64,000 nt of DNA from Paralvinella palmiformis (Eukaryota; Annelida; Polychaeta; Terebellida; Alvinellidae). Below the pieces are notes generated by a model, which had not been told where the DNA came from, did not search any database, and saw nothing but the letters and a program-made list of their open reading frames with translations. Location: assembly GCA_025642065.1 (NCBI GenBank), contig JAODUP010000358.1, positions 124,001 to 188,000 on the forward strand, read 5' to 3'. The position numbers were made by a program, and so were the translations under genes. Below, one piece after another: positions 47,331-62,949 of this stretch (the stretch's first letter is position 1; each line of letters opens with the position of its first letter).

Positions 47331-48214
47331 TACTTAAGTGAAAATATTTTTCATGACATTAAACCGTCAGGGAAAGCTTGGGGATTTTGTTTTCATATAG
47401 TACCAGGAGCTATATTTGACATTAACATTATAACAATAATTTTAACACAAACATCCAGTGTTAAGTCAATAAAAGACTCTATGAAGACTTTCCAGTTGAT
47501 TGCGTTTCATTAGATCACCCTAAAGGCATCATAAGTTAATTTTCATGATTACCGGTACCAGTCTGAAAATGTACTATTTACAGTACACATAGCAGTAATC
47601 CCAAGACTAACTAGTTAGCGTCACAGTTTATATACTATTAGTGTCATATATAGTGTTTGAATAATTAGAAGAGTCTATTTATGGACAGTTATCAGGTGCA
47701 TAAAGAATGATTTCCATTTATTTAGTATCTAAATATTCACCCAGTGTGACAAATGAATGGGTCTATTACTAAAGCTGTAATTTTGAATTAAAATAAATTT
47801 GGTAGATACTTGTTAATCAATGAACAATACCAAATGTACAACTCTGTGATAGTGTTCTCACATGTGTGCACAGACACACACATACACATAATGTGTTTAA
47901 GAACCTGTATATTTTTTAAGATTTTATATATGTATCTTGAACATGGATTTGTATTTGATCAAGTATTTTTTCTTTCATCTTTGGCTCTATCTGAATAATT
48001 CTGTTATTTATTATTGTATCAGAAATCCCATTTAAAAAAAAGATTTATGCCCGTACATTCCATTCAAACAAATTCAATAAATTGAAGATTGCCAGGTACG
48101 TTACCTGGTAATATCATTTAATTTTATTAATGGGTTAAAAAGAAAAATGCTGGTAAATAATTAAGAATCAGTGAAATATTATAAATACAACACATCTTTT
48201 ATTTGTTACAGAAA

Positions 48215-52211
<3,997 letters not shown>

Positions 52212-52415
52212 GCAATATGATTTGGTTTTTAAGAATTATTTTATGTGTCCTTTGATGGCAATTTCTTCAACAGTTAATTTGTTTTCTATGAGATTTATGA
52301 TCTACCAGTTATCAGTAATGAATTATTATACTTCATGAGTCTTAAATGTGTCTGTCCATTTTTGTTTTGTTTTATTGTGCATGAATGTTTCTGTAATTTA
52401 TTTTATCACTCTGTT

Positions 52416-52421
52416 AATAAA
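52416..52421 (+). terminator. HDHD5 poly(A) signal
   Basis: AATAAA lies 205 bp after the stop codon, the first perfect signal in the 3' UTR. Confidence 0.6.
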
Positions 52422-52666
52422 TTATTGAATTTAAATTAAAGTTATCAGCTTAAAAGATGGATGCCAATAATTCATTTTAACACGATTTGGACTAGTTCTC
52501 TTGAAAATCCGATTTAGAGCTTTACAGGATCTTCACAAAAATGTGTATACATTATTAGTGTGCTTGAATTATACTAGAAAATTTGTTTGGAGCTGTCTTC
52601 AAAATAAAATATTCATTTTGATATGATATCAGTGATACAATATGAATCTATTTCCAGTTTACACAT

Positions 52667-52701
<35 letters not shown>

Positions 52702-53215
52702 AAGTTATAATTTATGCAGAATTGTGTAAATTTAAAGGTAAATAGACCCCAATTTATATAATTTCATAATAACAAACAGTCACCTGTATGTATATTTGGG
52801 CTAATATTAAGAAATTGAATATAATGGTTAGCACATTGGAGCTTTACAATAACATATCTATATTTTAAAATGTTCATATTGCTGCTTGAACATTACAAAA
52901 TCAGGGGAATGGATCTAATACGTCTGTCTATACGTTATAATTTCTGCAGTTTACTCGTAAATAATGCTTCTAAACTTTTGACAGGCCATGGGGATTCACG
53001 ATTTATATTTGGCCCAATGTGATTAAAGGTGACACTAAACTACCTTTTTGTATGATAAAGCCTTATTCATTCACTCATTCAATGCCCTGGGCTCTGAAAG
53101 ATCGTTCATCTTTCAGTTTGCTTCATTTTATTCTCTCACAACTCTATACGATGCCACTTAATCGTCGGCTAAAATCTCGCATATAAACCTGCCTCGATCA
53201 TATCCAACACAACAA
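52422..53215. other. Intergenic stretch with (CA)n(TA)n, no gene seen
   Basis: AT-rich sequence with a CA/TA microsatellite at 52663-52700. No ORF or element end could be supported. Confidence 0.4.
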
Positions 53216-53385
53216 AATTATTTAAAATAAAGGGGGACATTAAAAACCCCCTGAGGACGTAAAACGCTCTGGCAGTGACCACCCTCAGGGTATTTCGGGT
53301 CCATCTTTCCGTACTGCTCCCCTGTGAGTGGTGTGCTGATTAAGCGACAGCCTGGGGATTCTCCCCGAACAACAAAACCAAGACA
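53216..53385 (+). mobile_element. SINE family B, 5'-truncated copy
   Basis: It shares the family B body (CTCTGGCAGTGACCACCCTC, CGTACTGCTCCCCTGTGAGT), hairpin tail (CAGCCTGGGGATTCTCCCCG) and AACAACAAAACC end. It lacks the tRNA head and about 45 bp before the tail. It is plus-oriented, opposite to the copy at 45223. Confidence 0.75.
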
Positions 53386-53695
53386 AAACACGATGAGCCC
53401 ACTGACTACACGAACTGCACGCAGCTTTCGCCTTTTCTGCTGTCGGAAAACAATACAGGCAAGGCGCAGTGTCGCTGTTTTCCTTTTTTGGTTTGACTTT
53501 GTTTTCTCAGCATTTGGGCGCTCTTTCTTCTTGGAGCCGGTTGTTTGGCACGTTGTCAGTCTTGTCAAGACTTCTTTCTTGCCAGGGCTGCCTTTAAAGA
53601 TGCAAGCCTTCCCTCTCTTAATAGCTGTTCGCACTGTACCCTGTTTGATTCTGGGTTCCAAAGAAACTACCGTTCTTAATGTGTGTGGTGTCATC

Positions 53696-53771
53696 GTGGT
53701 GCATCGGTATCTTGGTCATGTGGTGGCGCATCGGTGTCTCGGTCACGTGGTGGCACATCGGTGTTTGTCAC
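53696..53771. repeat. 27-bp minisatellite, three units
   Basis: GTGGTGGCGCATCGGTGTCT plus CGGTCAC is repeated three times; the first unit is 3 bp shorter and the third is slightly decayed. Confidence 0.8.
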
Positions 53772-53942
53772 CTGACACAAGGATTCTATAACTTTCTCTA
53801 GACCGACTCAATTCACAGTTGATCTGGCTTAATTAGGTATCAGGTGTACACATTAATATCTCAGCCATTTTGTGTACTACTGAATGATTTCCACGCAAGA
53901 CTACCAATAACGAAATGAAATTTAATTCACGGGAGTGACATA

Positions 53943-54716
53943 CAGTGCTCCCTCGATATAATGCCAACTTGGGGATTTGATAAAAGTTGGCATTAAAAAG
54001 AGTGGCATTATATGGGGTGGTGAAATAATCCGCCAAAATAAGCGGGAGGGGGATTTCCGCCACAACATTTAAATGCCTGTTGTTGTCCTTATATTTATGA
54101 TTGTGTCTTCAAAATTGTGTTTGTCTGTGATTATTGCCCTACACCCAATCACACAACCATATTAACAAGGCACTGCTTTCTGCATGTCACAAATAACAAT
54201 CAATTAACACCACCCACATTTGTTGCTGACAGCCAATCTTAAAATCACAATCAACCAAGAGCCTCATCCCAGCACAAATTTATATTATAAGACTACTTTT
54301 ATTTTAATATTTATTTATTTTATTTATGCCTCCACAAAGTGGCGAAAATACAGAGTAAACTTTTGTACATATTGGGAAGCAACATTACATTTAAAAACAA
54401 GAAAAATAGTTACAAACATGATATACACGTATAATGACTGAATTACATGTAGAACAACGGAAAATAGGATTAAGTATTCTGTTTGTGTATGCAGTTGTTG
54501 AGATTGATAAACCCATGCGTAAAATGGCTTGTTTTGGCGATATATGGGGGAAATTATTGCTTTGGGGACTAAAATGATGTGGCGGTATCCGAGGGAGTAG
54601 GGGGGGGGGGAGATTTATGGGGGGAATTAGCATGGTAGGAAATCCGTTCTGAAGAAAATGTTGGCGATAGGCGAGGTTGGGAATATATAGGGGTGGCAAT
54701 AAGTGAGGGAGCACTG
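53943..54716. mobile_element. pogo/Tigger-type MITE with TA target duplication
   Basis: Ends CAGTGCTCCCTCGATAT and GAGGGAGCACTG are inverted repeats, flanked by TA on both sides (53941-53942 and 54717-54718). The CAGTGCTCCCTC terminus is typical of Tigger/pogo elements. The 774-bp interior shows no intact transposase, only subterminal GGCATTATA/GGCAATAA-like repeats and a G-rich tract (54599-54612). Confidence 0.8.
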
Positions 54717-54956
54717 TACCTGTTTGTCCATTCCAACTGATGTCGAGTTGTGTGGTGCTGCAAATCTGTCATTCAGCCCATTACTATAGATACCATTTGT
54801 AAAATTCACCACGGTCAAACACACAGCAGACAAAGCAGGATGTTGTGATACAGAGTTTATATCCTGGTTCAGCTAAAAAACAGTTCAAATTATGTACGGA
54901 ATTACTACAAAGAAATTCCTTCTCAGAGTCCATTGGCACAGAGTTCGTATAGATAG

Positions 54957-55692
54957 TTAGTGTTCCCTGTTCTCCTCGCACTTCGATAGTCTACTTTCTT
55001 CGATACGATCAGAATCATCTTCACCTTGTGATGTTCCTTCTGTCTCAAACGGGTATGGTTGTATGTCATTCATGGTATAGTTTTAACAAGATTACTTCGG
55101 AATTATTTTTGGCTGACCCCAGCGCCAGGGGCCTCAAGACTAGAGCTGCCCCTTGAGGTCCCTATAGTCTTGGGCCCCTTTATAAAAATAAACAATAATT
55201 AAAGTGATAAGAACGGAGGAGATTTGTATATTTTCAGATTTAATGGGGCTCCTATGAACTAATTTGAAACAGGTTAAAGTATTTGAAGCCCCTCTAGTTG
55301 GAATGAGTCTTTTAAATTAAATGGGGCTCTTGAAAATATCTTTTTTTAGACACGAGGGGCGAACATACGTAATGAAGGGGCCCCAAATTCTATTAGCCCA
55401 GGGGCCTCTTGAGACCTAAATCCGGCCCTGGTTAATCATTGTTTACATGCTTTTAAACGGGTTATACAGATTTTTAGTCAAACTCCTTGTTCCAAGTGAC
55501 GTCAGCATTCAGGAGCTTCCGGTTTCTATCTAGATTCAAAATGGTGGAGCGTACAGATGAGTTATAATCGATTTATTAGTATTATGACCTGGATTATTTA
55601 ATATGTGGTTGATCCTGTTCACATTTTGACAACATTTATCATATTTGTGAACATATTTTTATTAGTCCTGAAAGTTTGAAATGAAGAACTGT
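54957..55692 (-). mobile_element. Dispersed repeat with CRE/ETS promoter and ballast-type ORF start, copy 2
   Basis: Homologous to 3193-3788. The minus-strand ATG at 55073 opens a 38-residue frame, MNDIQPYPFETEGTSQG then acidic, to a stop at 54957, longer than in copy 1. The CRE (TGACGTCA, 55497-55504) and ETS core (55522-55516) are both intact, at the same 19-base offset as in copy 1. The outer end GAACTGTTCC matches the terminal GGGACAGTTC of copy 1 in inverse. A MITE separates promoter and ORF in this copy. Confidence 0.5.
55126..55430. mobile_element. hAT-like MITE inserted in the dispersed repeat
   Basis: Ends CAGGGGCCTCAAGAC and GGATTTAGG...-type (TCCGGCCCTG, 55421-55430). The sequence is absent from the homologous copy at 3500, which shows it is an insertion. 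GGGGCC-rich segments recur inside (AGGGGCC, GGGCCCC). No 8-bp duplication is visible, so the left boundary may be up to 15 bp further left. Confidence 0.5.
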
Positions 55693-57690
55693 TCCTTCAA
55701 CACCAAACCACAATTATTATACGGTTTTCCAGTTTTGTGATGTCATAGTGTACATTCGTTTTCCTTGTATAAATTTGAAATGTAACCTTTCAAGTATCAG
55801 TTAATTGTTCATTATTTTGGGTTAAGCAATTTAAACACTGTAACACATTTCGTCCGTCCACCGTGTTAGGCTATATATTAGGCTTGTTACACCGATCAAG
55901 TTCACTCCCTGCTGGCACGATTAATCAGGCAATTCTCCTATAATTCGAGATTCGCCACCGGTGAAACTCTCCATCTATCTAGTCATATACTGCATTCATT
56001 TTATCTCATGTTTGATTTTATCAGACAGCTGTGTTACATTGTCATTTTAGGTATGTGGACTATGTGATATGAAATCGTGCTGAAATTGTCAAGAGATAAA
56101 CATGTTTTGTTTTCATCTAAAAAAAACACTTTGAACGATCATCATTTTGCATGTCACAATATGAAACGAAACAATAGGTATCTATGTCCACGTAAAATAG
56201 ACATCTAGTTATTATCTAATCAGTGTTTCCAGGTGAAAGTTTGCTAAATGAGACAGTGACTAGTGCGTGTTAGCGTACCTTGACATATAATATACGATTG
56301 GAGGCTCTATATTAGTGTATAAAATAGTAGTTACATAGTATAAGGGAGAAAAAATGCGTTAAACAAAGAACAAAATATTTAAAAAAAACTGTACGAAAAT
56401 TATGCATATTTAAATGTTGAAAATAAAAATAAAAGCCTACATACCCTTTTTTCAGAAATAATTTATATATATATTAACAGAAAATATATTACCTATATGT
56501 ACTTGATTAACTTGTTTGTTACTCTTCACTGTCTATGAGATACTCTGTTTTATTATTATGGCTATTCTTACTTGTTACAGTTGATCTATGTATCAATACT
56601 TGGTTGATTGTACCACATAATTAAAAAAAATTAAACTACGGCTCATCTTTGTTAATGAGTTAAGATATAATGATTCAATGGTTGTTAGAGCAAATTTAAG
56701 AATTACACAGCTGCTCAAAATCACATACCGATAGATGAACTATTGTGCTAATACAAACTAGCATTTATCGGCACTTGATTGTCACATGGAAAGCTCTTAA
56801 TTATAGGTTTCAGTGATGACTGGTAAACCTCTCACTCATAAAACTCCGGTTTATATTCTTCTACCATTTTTGTCAGTAATATTATAAATTATAATGTTTC
56901 ACTAAGCAGACGATACAGTTATATTTACATTATTAACCCACTGATGTTGTTAAACAGCTGGATATTGGCCATTTTACCTATCAGCGCTGATTCCTTATCG
57001 TGAATATTAACTTAGATAATTTATGATCATAGAACTAGAATCACAACCAAATATCACCAGTGTCATCTACATACTGAATATTTAATGCAGAACGGGGGGG
57101 GTCTTTATTGAGTCAGAAGTAGGTCGTATCATACATTTGAAGGATTTACATTTGCTTAGCGTAAAAAATATAGCATTTCATAGATTGATTCTATAATAGT
57201 TCTCTTGTAGTGCAGTTGATAGCACATTACAATGTATATTTCCTGATCTTGGGTAGAATCTACGTATTATCTGTATCAGAGGAAGTTCATCCTTCAACAA
57301 AGGGCTTTGACTTGATAGTTTCATTTCAGTAGAGAGTAGCCCCTTGATGGGCTGTCACAGGTGTGACTAACGCTGTGATTAGGTAATGTAATCACTCACA
57401 TGATCAGTCATGCCTTCGTGCAAATTGTTATATCATGAAAGCAAACTTCATATTCATATGAATTTTTAACCTTTCAAATGTATTCTACAATTATATACCA
57501 TCGGCATGATGATGTATATTTTAAAAATATTATTATGTCAGTATGGCATAAATAATGAGTACATGAAACTCCTGCCATTGTATTTTCATAAAAGTAATTT
57601 GTGCTTGTACGTAGAAGTTTTGCAGAATATGTGGACTTGGGCTTGGTAAATTAAAAGTACTTGTATTTAACATCATTGCTCGTGTATCAA
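55693..57690. other. Intergenic stretch, nothing recognised
   Basis: Low-complexity AT-rich sequence with short frames only. No element ends, RNA genes or exons could be supported. Confidence 0.4.
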
Positions 57691-58248
57691 TGTTTTGAGG
57701 TGTTCCCCGAAGTTTTGTTCTTGGACCGATATTGTTTACTCTGTACACTAAACCACAACACTAAAGTTCATTCTTATTCACAGCCACAAATTAGACCATC
57801 ATTTATATGCAGATGACACCCAAGTATACACATCTTTATCTACAGCAGACACTGATCTTTCTCTTAAACAACTTGGTGACTGTCTCAGTGATATCTCTGG
57901 CTGGATGACAAACAATAGACTTAGGCTCAATGCGAACAAAACAGATTTCATTATTATATGTATATTCAGACAACGAATCAAACCGTCCGACACTGTACGT
58001 AATTTTGGTGTTACCTTTGATAGTGATTTTAATTTCAGAAATCACATTTCTCTGACATGTCGCTGCTGCTTCTGTAATATTCGTGGCCTTCGCCTTATTC
58101 GTTGCTATATTTGTCTTTCAGTCGCCAAAACCATTGCTACAACACTCATTACTAGTAGGCTTGATTACTGTAACTCTCTTCTTTATAACATTGCCTCTAA
58201 CAAAGTAGGCCTAATCTTAAATTTAATGTTGGCGTGCAAGGATTTCAT
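57690..58248 (+). pseudogene. CR1/jockey-like LINE reverse transcriptase fragment
   Basis: Frames read VLGPILFTLYT (about 57715), then HHLYADDTQVYTSL carrying the catalytic YADD box (about 57796-57840). They continue with GWMTNNRLRLNANKTDFIII (57900-57960), NFGVTFDSDFNF and ITSRLDYCNSLLYNIAS (to 58202). This spans RT motifs 4 to the thumb. Frameshifts and a deletion between PILF and YADD make it inactive. A SINE has landed at its 3' side. Confidence 0.8.
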
Positions 58249-58263
58249 GCAGAAATGAGATGG

Positions 58264-58462
58264 TAATAATGATGATGATGATGATTGATGTTTTACGGCC
58301 ACTTTTGTGCACAAGGTAGGCTAAATGGGCCGAGCGACCTCCAAAAGTAATGAAGCGAGGTCAACGATGAAACACCCTTCAGATATGCACACACCGAGAT
58401 TCGAACACGAGTGGCAGTGATCTGTGATCCAACAAGCTACCGTTAGATCACAGAGGTGCCCC
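58264..58462 (-). mobile_element. SINE family A, full-length copy with target duplication
   Basis: It is minus-oriented: tRNA head near 58455 (A box GATCTAACGGTAGC, B box GTTCGAATCTC), family body, and a GAT repeat tail at 58264-58285. Flanks GCAGAAATGAGATGG (58249-58263) and GCAGACATGGGATGG (58463-58477) agree at 13 of 15 bases. Confidence 0.85.
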
Positions 58463-58744
58463 GCAGACATGGGATGGAACATAATTTCAATGTGTAATGG
58501 ATGCAAACAAATCAATATTTCTATATGTACCTTGAGACTTGAAATCAAAGTATTTGTACTGTCAAACAATATTTGACAGCGTATCATCAATATTATGATT
58601 GGACTGGAATGTCTTATGTATATTTTTTTTTTAGAAGTTAAGTTATACAAACTAAATACTAGGCGGATGTCATTTCTGAGTACCTAAATAAATGTTACAG
58701 GTGAAGACTCAAGATCATTCCCGGGATAATCATTTAAAAAATGC

Positions 58745-58780
58745 CATTGACCTGAAAGAAAACTTTCTTTCAGGTCAATG
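58745..58780. repeat. Perfect palindrome, 17-bp arms, 2-bp loop
   Basis: CATTGACCTGAAAGAAA and its exact reverse complement are separated by AC. It lies 570 bp upstream of the SPIN90-like start. Confidence 0.95.
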
Positions 58781-59352
58781 AGAAATACCTATTAAGGTTT
58801 AAAAAGTGAAGCACATAAAGTTTTTTTAAGACACAAACGTAGTACAACTGATAAAACAATGTAGTGATTTGTGTAATATGTAGTAATTCCAAACAGTGAA
58901 CAAATATAGCAGATTTTAATGATAATAATATTGCGGTTTTTGAGATAGTTAGATATATTTAAACCACCTGAACAGAAGGAAATAGTAAATATTTAACTAA
59001 AGCTATGTATCTCGTATGCGTTTTTTAAACGACAGGGAGCGCTTTATTGTTTTTAAATCTTTATAACCGTCAAATACCATTGCCGTTAGTTGACATAAAC
59101 ATACCTACTCTGAAAGATCACCTCACGTTATAAGATGATATAAACTGATAAATATTGACAAAGGAAACTTTACTCTGAAACATTAATACAAAGACTTAAA
59201 ACAATTCGGAAGATTTTAAACAACGTGTCGGTGCAATTGCCTAAAGTTCAAACACGGATTCCCTGTTTGAAACAAGTAAGTTTTCGAGACTTTCAAATAC
59301 CAAAACATGATTTTCCAGACTTCTTTTTTCTGGAGATAAGAATGCCTTGAAC

Positions 59353-60606
59353 ATGCCGACAAGCAAGAAAGGAACGATTGAAAAGACTCTATGTCGCGAC
59401 CTGGTGACCCGCGTTCAAAATGTGACGAATATCACTTACATGAAGTCAAAGCTCATTGTCGACGTTGTGTTATCGGAGCTGGCCGATCGTGTTATAAGCA
59501 CGCGGAAAATCATGGATGAAATTCTGGACCAGAGGAAATCAAATCCGTCTTCTAATGACATTAGTCTCAGTGACGACGCTGTGGCGTTGAGACAACGATT
59601 TGAAGAACTGGCTCCGTTTCAGAATCATCTCGAACAACGTACGTCTGTTTTTGACGAAGATGACTTATTAGTCAGAGGACGCCTAGACGACCTTCTGGAC
59701 TTACTAAAAACTGCCGACTCAGAGATGTGCTGGCGAGTATTAGAAGAAAACGGCTACACACCGGTTCACACATTGGTGCTATATTATCAAATGGAGACTC
59801 GCGTCCAATTGCGTTTGGTGACTTTGCAGATATTCGATGCACTTTGCCACCTTAATGCTAAAGTTGTGTCTGAGCTGAATAATTCAGTCTTACCGGTTGA
59901 ACTGGCCCGAGGGATGACACGTCAAACGGCAGGTAGTCCAACGTTTATGCGTTCTTGTCTGATTCTTACCACAATATTTAGCACGGGTGAGCCGTTGCCG
60001 GCAATACATTATGAGCATTTCAATGAAGAATTTCTCAAGTTTCTCTTTCGTCTGGTAGAAGAGCCGCCAGATCATCCCACCGTCGATGAGTTGCGAGATC
60101 GCGTTATTCCAGTTATCTTAGCCTTTAATCTACATCTATCCGAACCCGACAAGAACCCCGTCATGAACGTCCTTGGTAAGGAGATGAGAGTTAACAGGTT
60201 TTTGGAAGAACTAATGATGCTTGTCAATCGGGAAGCGGATCCCGTCCGTATACTGACGCATAAGCGCCACCCCAGGAATTCCCTCATGAAATTCTTGTCC
60301 GACATGTACTCACGAAAAGACACCGCCAAGCTGTTCTATACCAACGACGAGAAGGTACTCGTTGGCATTCTGCTGAGACATATACAGGACTGTACACCAG
60401 AGCACTGTAGCCGTAGAGAATATCTTTCAGTATTTTATCTGATGCTAAAACATTCCCGTTATCTGGATCATTGTCATCATCAGAAGGATTTCCAAGAAAT
60501 CTTTACAAGTATTTGTCTGGAGGAAGATCACGGTGAAGACACACTGAGGGATAAGTTGATAGTTAAGCAGATATGGAAGGAATTTCCTCATTTATTTTCT
60601 GTATAA
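59353..60606 (+). CDS. SPIN90/NCKIPSD-like Arp2/3 regulator, intronless, no SH3 domain (417 aa)
   Basis: A single uninterrupted frame matches the C-terminal armadillo-like (SPIN90/Ldb17, DUF2013) domain of NCKIPSD from end to end. Conserved blocks are LCRDLV (residues 13-18), LVLYYQMETRVQLRL, SVLPVELARGM, YEHF near the middle, LAFNLHLSEPDKN, DPVRIL and IVKQIWKEF near the end. In animals and fungi (Dip1/Ldb17) this domain binds Arp2/3 complex and switches it on to seed unbranched actin filaments in the cytoplasm. Animal NCKIPSD (human about 720 residues) has an N-terminal SH3 and proline-rich region and many introns; both are absent here. An in-frame stop at 59308 limits the ORF unless the acceptor-like TTTTCCAG at 59311-59318 joins an upstream exon. 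The ORF is richer in GC and CpG than its surroundings. It may be an old retrocopy or a separate paralogue. Confidence 0.88.
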   Translation: MPTSKKGTIEKTLCRDLVTRVQNVTNITYMKSKLIVDVVLSELADRVISTRKIMDEILDQRKSNPSSNDISLSDDAVALRQRFEELAPFQNHLEQRTSVFDEDDLLVRGRLDDLLDLLKTADSEMCWRVLEENGYTPVHTLVLYYQMETRVQLRLVTLQIFDALCHLNAKVVSELNNSVLPVELARGMTRQTAGSPTFMRSCLILTTIFSTGEPLPAIHYEHFNEEFLKFLFRLVEEPPDHPTVDELRDRVIPVILAFNLHLSEPDKNPVMNVLGKEMRVNRFLEELMMLVNREADPVRILTHKRHPRNSLMKFLSDMYSRKDTAKLFYTNDEKVLVGILLRHIQDCTPEHCSRREYLSVFYLMLKHSRYLDHCHHQKDFQEIFTSICLEEDHGEDTLRDKLIVKQIWKEFPHLFSV

Positions 60607-60687
60607 AAAACCACCTGTCTTTCGTTATAAGAACAGTTGTGTAGCATTGTATTTAAAATATATGGACGTTTCAATACTCTGGCTTTA

Positions 60688-60693
60688 AATAAA
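60688..60693 (+). terminator. Poly(A) signal of the SPIN90-like gene
   Basis: AATAAA lies 82 bp after the stop codon; a second AATAAA occurs near 60855. Confidence 0.55.
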
Positions 60694-60699
60694 CAAGAA

Positions 60700-61840
60700 A
60701 ATATAGAGTATACGTTCTAGGTGTGTGGAAAAAACCTCAGTGTTAATGGAAATATTTTAGTTTTGAAAATATCATTGATATTTATGTTATATGGTGTTAG
60801 GGGATTATTTTAATTTATAAATGCTGGTTTGGAAAAATTGCAATAATTCTGGAAAATAAAACATCCAATTATTCTGTTCGGTATTTTTCTTACTATAGTC
60901 TTTGAACAAAATAAGTGGCCTATACTTGTAGCTTCTGTAATAAGTAGCTAATCTTTAAGTCATTACTAGTTGTGAATCAAGATGCCTTATAACTGAATAG
61001 ATGGCACATTTTGGAGAAAATAAATAGTAACCAAATAAATTGCTGTTGCGCTTAATAAAACTAATGTTCTACACACTTTATAAAAATGTGAACGCAAAGG
61101 TAACAATAAAGTATTGGACACTGGAAAAGCTAGACAATAGGAATGACGGCCAGTGAACGCAATATTTTAGTAATAAGCTTAACACACGTTTTCCTTAATT
61201 TAATCTGATCAGAGAAAAAGATTCCTCAACTAGAAACTTTCACTCATTCATTGCATATCGGCACTAATAATGGTACAATTAACTTGTATGCGATATTTGG
61301 CAAATGGTTACCTGTTTGTAGATCGACGTGACGTGATAAAACCATACCATTAAAAAGTTTAGTTTATAAATAGTTGTATTTTTATTGGAAAATCAGTATG
61401 ATATAAATATAACTTTATAACATTTCAGCCACGGAAATGACCAAATCAGGATTACTATTCAGTGTGCTGTTTGAATATATTCGAATACAAACATATATAC
61501 AATAAAACAAATATTGTAATATATATGTATATTATGTACAGTATATGGAGGAATAAAAGCATTTTACTTTATATACAAAACGTAACAAATAATTACAACG
61601 TAACATGAACTTATATGTCAAAAACCAATATCTATAAAAGGGAAAATTTTGTACATAAAATGATTTATTCAGTATCTCATATGGCGTGTGCGTAAAATAG
61701 GTCGTATAAAACACCCAAGTGTCCATCTTATTATTGCTAATGTAGGAACATATCTGTTCCTTGTAGGTGTATAGCCAATACAGCACGACATCGTATAAAC
61801 CCTTAGTTGTATTATTTCGCTTACTCTGACATAATATATT
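60700..61840. other. Intergenic stretch, nothing recognised
   Basis: AT-rich sequence with no supported gene or repeat family. Confidence 0.4.
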
Positions 61841-62949
61841 TAATATACTTTAAGTTACTTCGAGATATTTTCGTTACTTTTTTTTAGTCAAAGGTTAAGT
61901 AGCCTGATGTCGCTCCATCCGGGGATATTTCATTTTAATTGCCAGGTGATTCCATTTGGCAGGTGATTGATTGAAGTTTTAAGGCCACTTTTGTGCAAAT
62001 GTTAGGCTAAATGGACCGAGCGACCTCCAAAGGTAATGAAGCGAAGTCAAAATTGAAACAACCTTCAGATATGCCTAAGCCGAGATTCAAACTCAGTGAT
62101 CTGTGGTCCAACACGCAACCAACTAGATCACATAGGTGTCCATCCATTTGGCAAGACATGAGTTATTAATACTGTCCACTCACGAGTGTATTCAGGTTCC
62201 GGATTCAGTACGAGCTATTTGAATTCTATAGTGATTATGGCGGACCTGAATGTGGAGAGCAAAGTAGAAAGCGGCCAAGGGGAAATGGGTCCGTGGCAAC
62301 GCCCATGGCCGTATCTGTCAACGATGTTTCGATTCTTGTCGAGGAAGGGCCTCGGGTTCATCAAGTGGCATCTGACTGTATTGCAGGAGGAAACTCCAGA
62401 TGACCAGGCATCAGATCATTTGGATGAAGATGACGACTTCTTTGTTGAAAAGCGCGACAATTCAACAGCTCTAGCGCAGCTTAATGAGTATCTCCCGAGT
62501 CCATCTACAGAGACGATAACATTCGCAGCATGACCACTCATCAAGCGGCTATTCTTCGAAACAAACATTCCGCTGCCAGCAAACTCTGCATGCGACCGCC
62601 TGTGTAGTGCAGCTGGACATATTTTCACCCCAATGAGGGCTCGTATTGGCGACACCAACTTTGAAAATTAGCTTTGGCTTTGTTCAGTGAACTCAAGGTG
62701 GCAGCAAAATGTGCTCGTCTGTGAATTTTCTTATATTTTGTATATATTTGATTATTAGTTTTGTATTACAATAAATTGTATCTTCTACTTCTAGTTTTCC
62801 TTTTACTTCAATTACTTTTAGAAAATAGTTTTACTTTTTACTCAAGTAGATTTTAAGAAGTTTACTTTTTACTTCTACTCAAGTAGTTTTGAAGAAGGTT
62901 ACTTCTGCTTCTACTCAATTACAAAATAAAAGTAGTTCAATCAACCCTG
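61840..62949 (+). mobile_element. hAT element remnant related to 2986-7607
   Basis: The right end reads TTCAATCAACCCTG (to 62949), matching the terminus at 7607, with the same ACTTCTACTCAAGTA-rich subterminal region (62780-62940). The coding remnant starts near 62237 (MADLNVESK), passes through STMFRFLSRKG and TPDDQASD, and reaches the hAT C-terminal domain (YLPSPSTETITFAA, then TNIPLPANSACDRL, then GDTNFEN). A stop at 62531 and several shifts break it. The left end is not clear; ACTTCGAGATATTTTCGTTAC near 61856 resembles the left subterminal sequence of the other copy. A SINE is inserted at 61962-62143. Confidence 0.65.
61962..62143 (-). mobile_element. SINE family A, full-length copy with exact target duplication
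   Basis: It is minus-oriented, with tail GATTGATTGAAG, body CCGAGCGACCTCC and TGAAGCGAAGTC, and head near 62140 (B box partly lost: GATTCAAACTC). Perfect 10-bp repeats CCATTTGGCA flank it at 61952-61961 and 62144-62153. Confidence 0.85.

Noticed and set aside
53218..53791. Two 155-158 codon overlapping frames on opposite strands
   Set aside because: They run through a SINE B copy and a 27-bp minisatellite; no family match and no splice signals.
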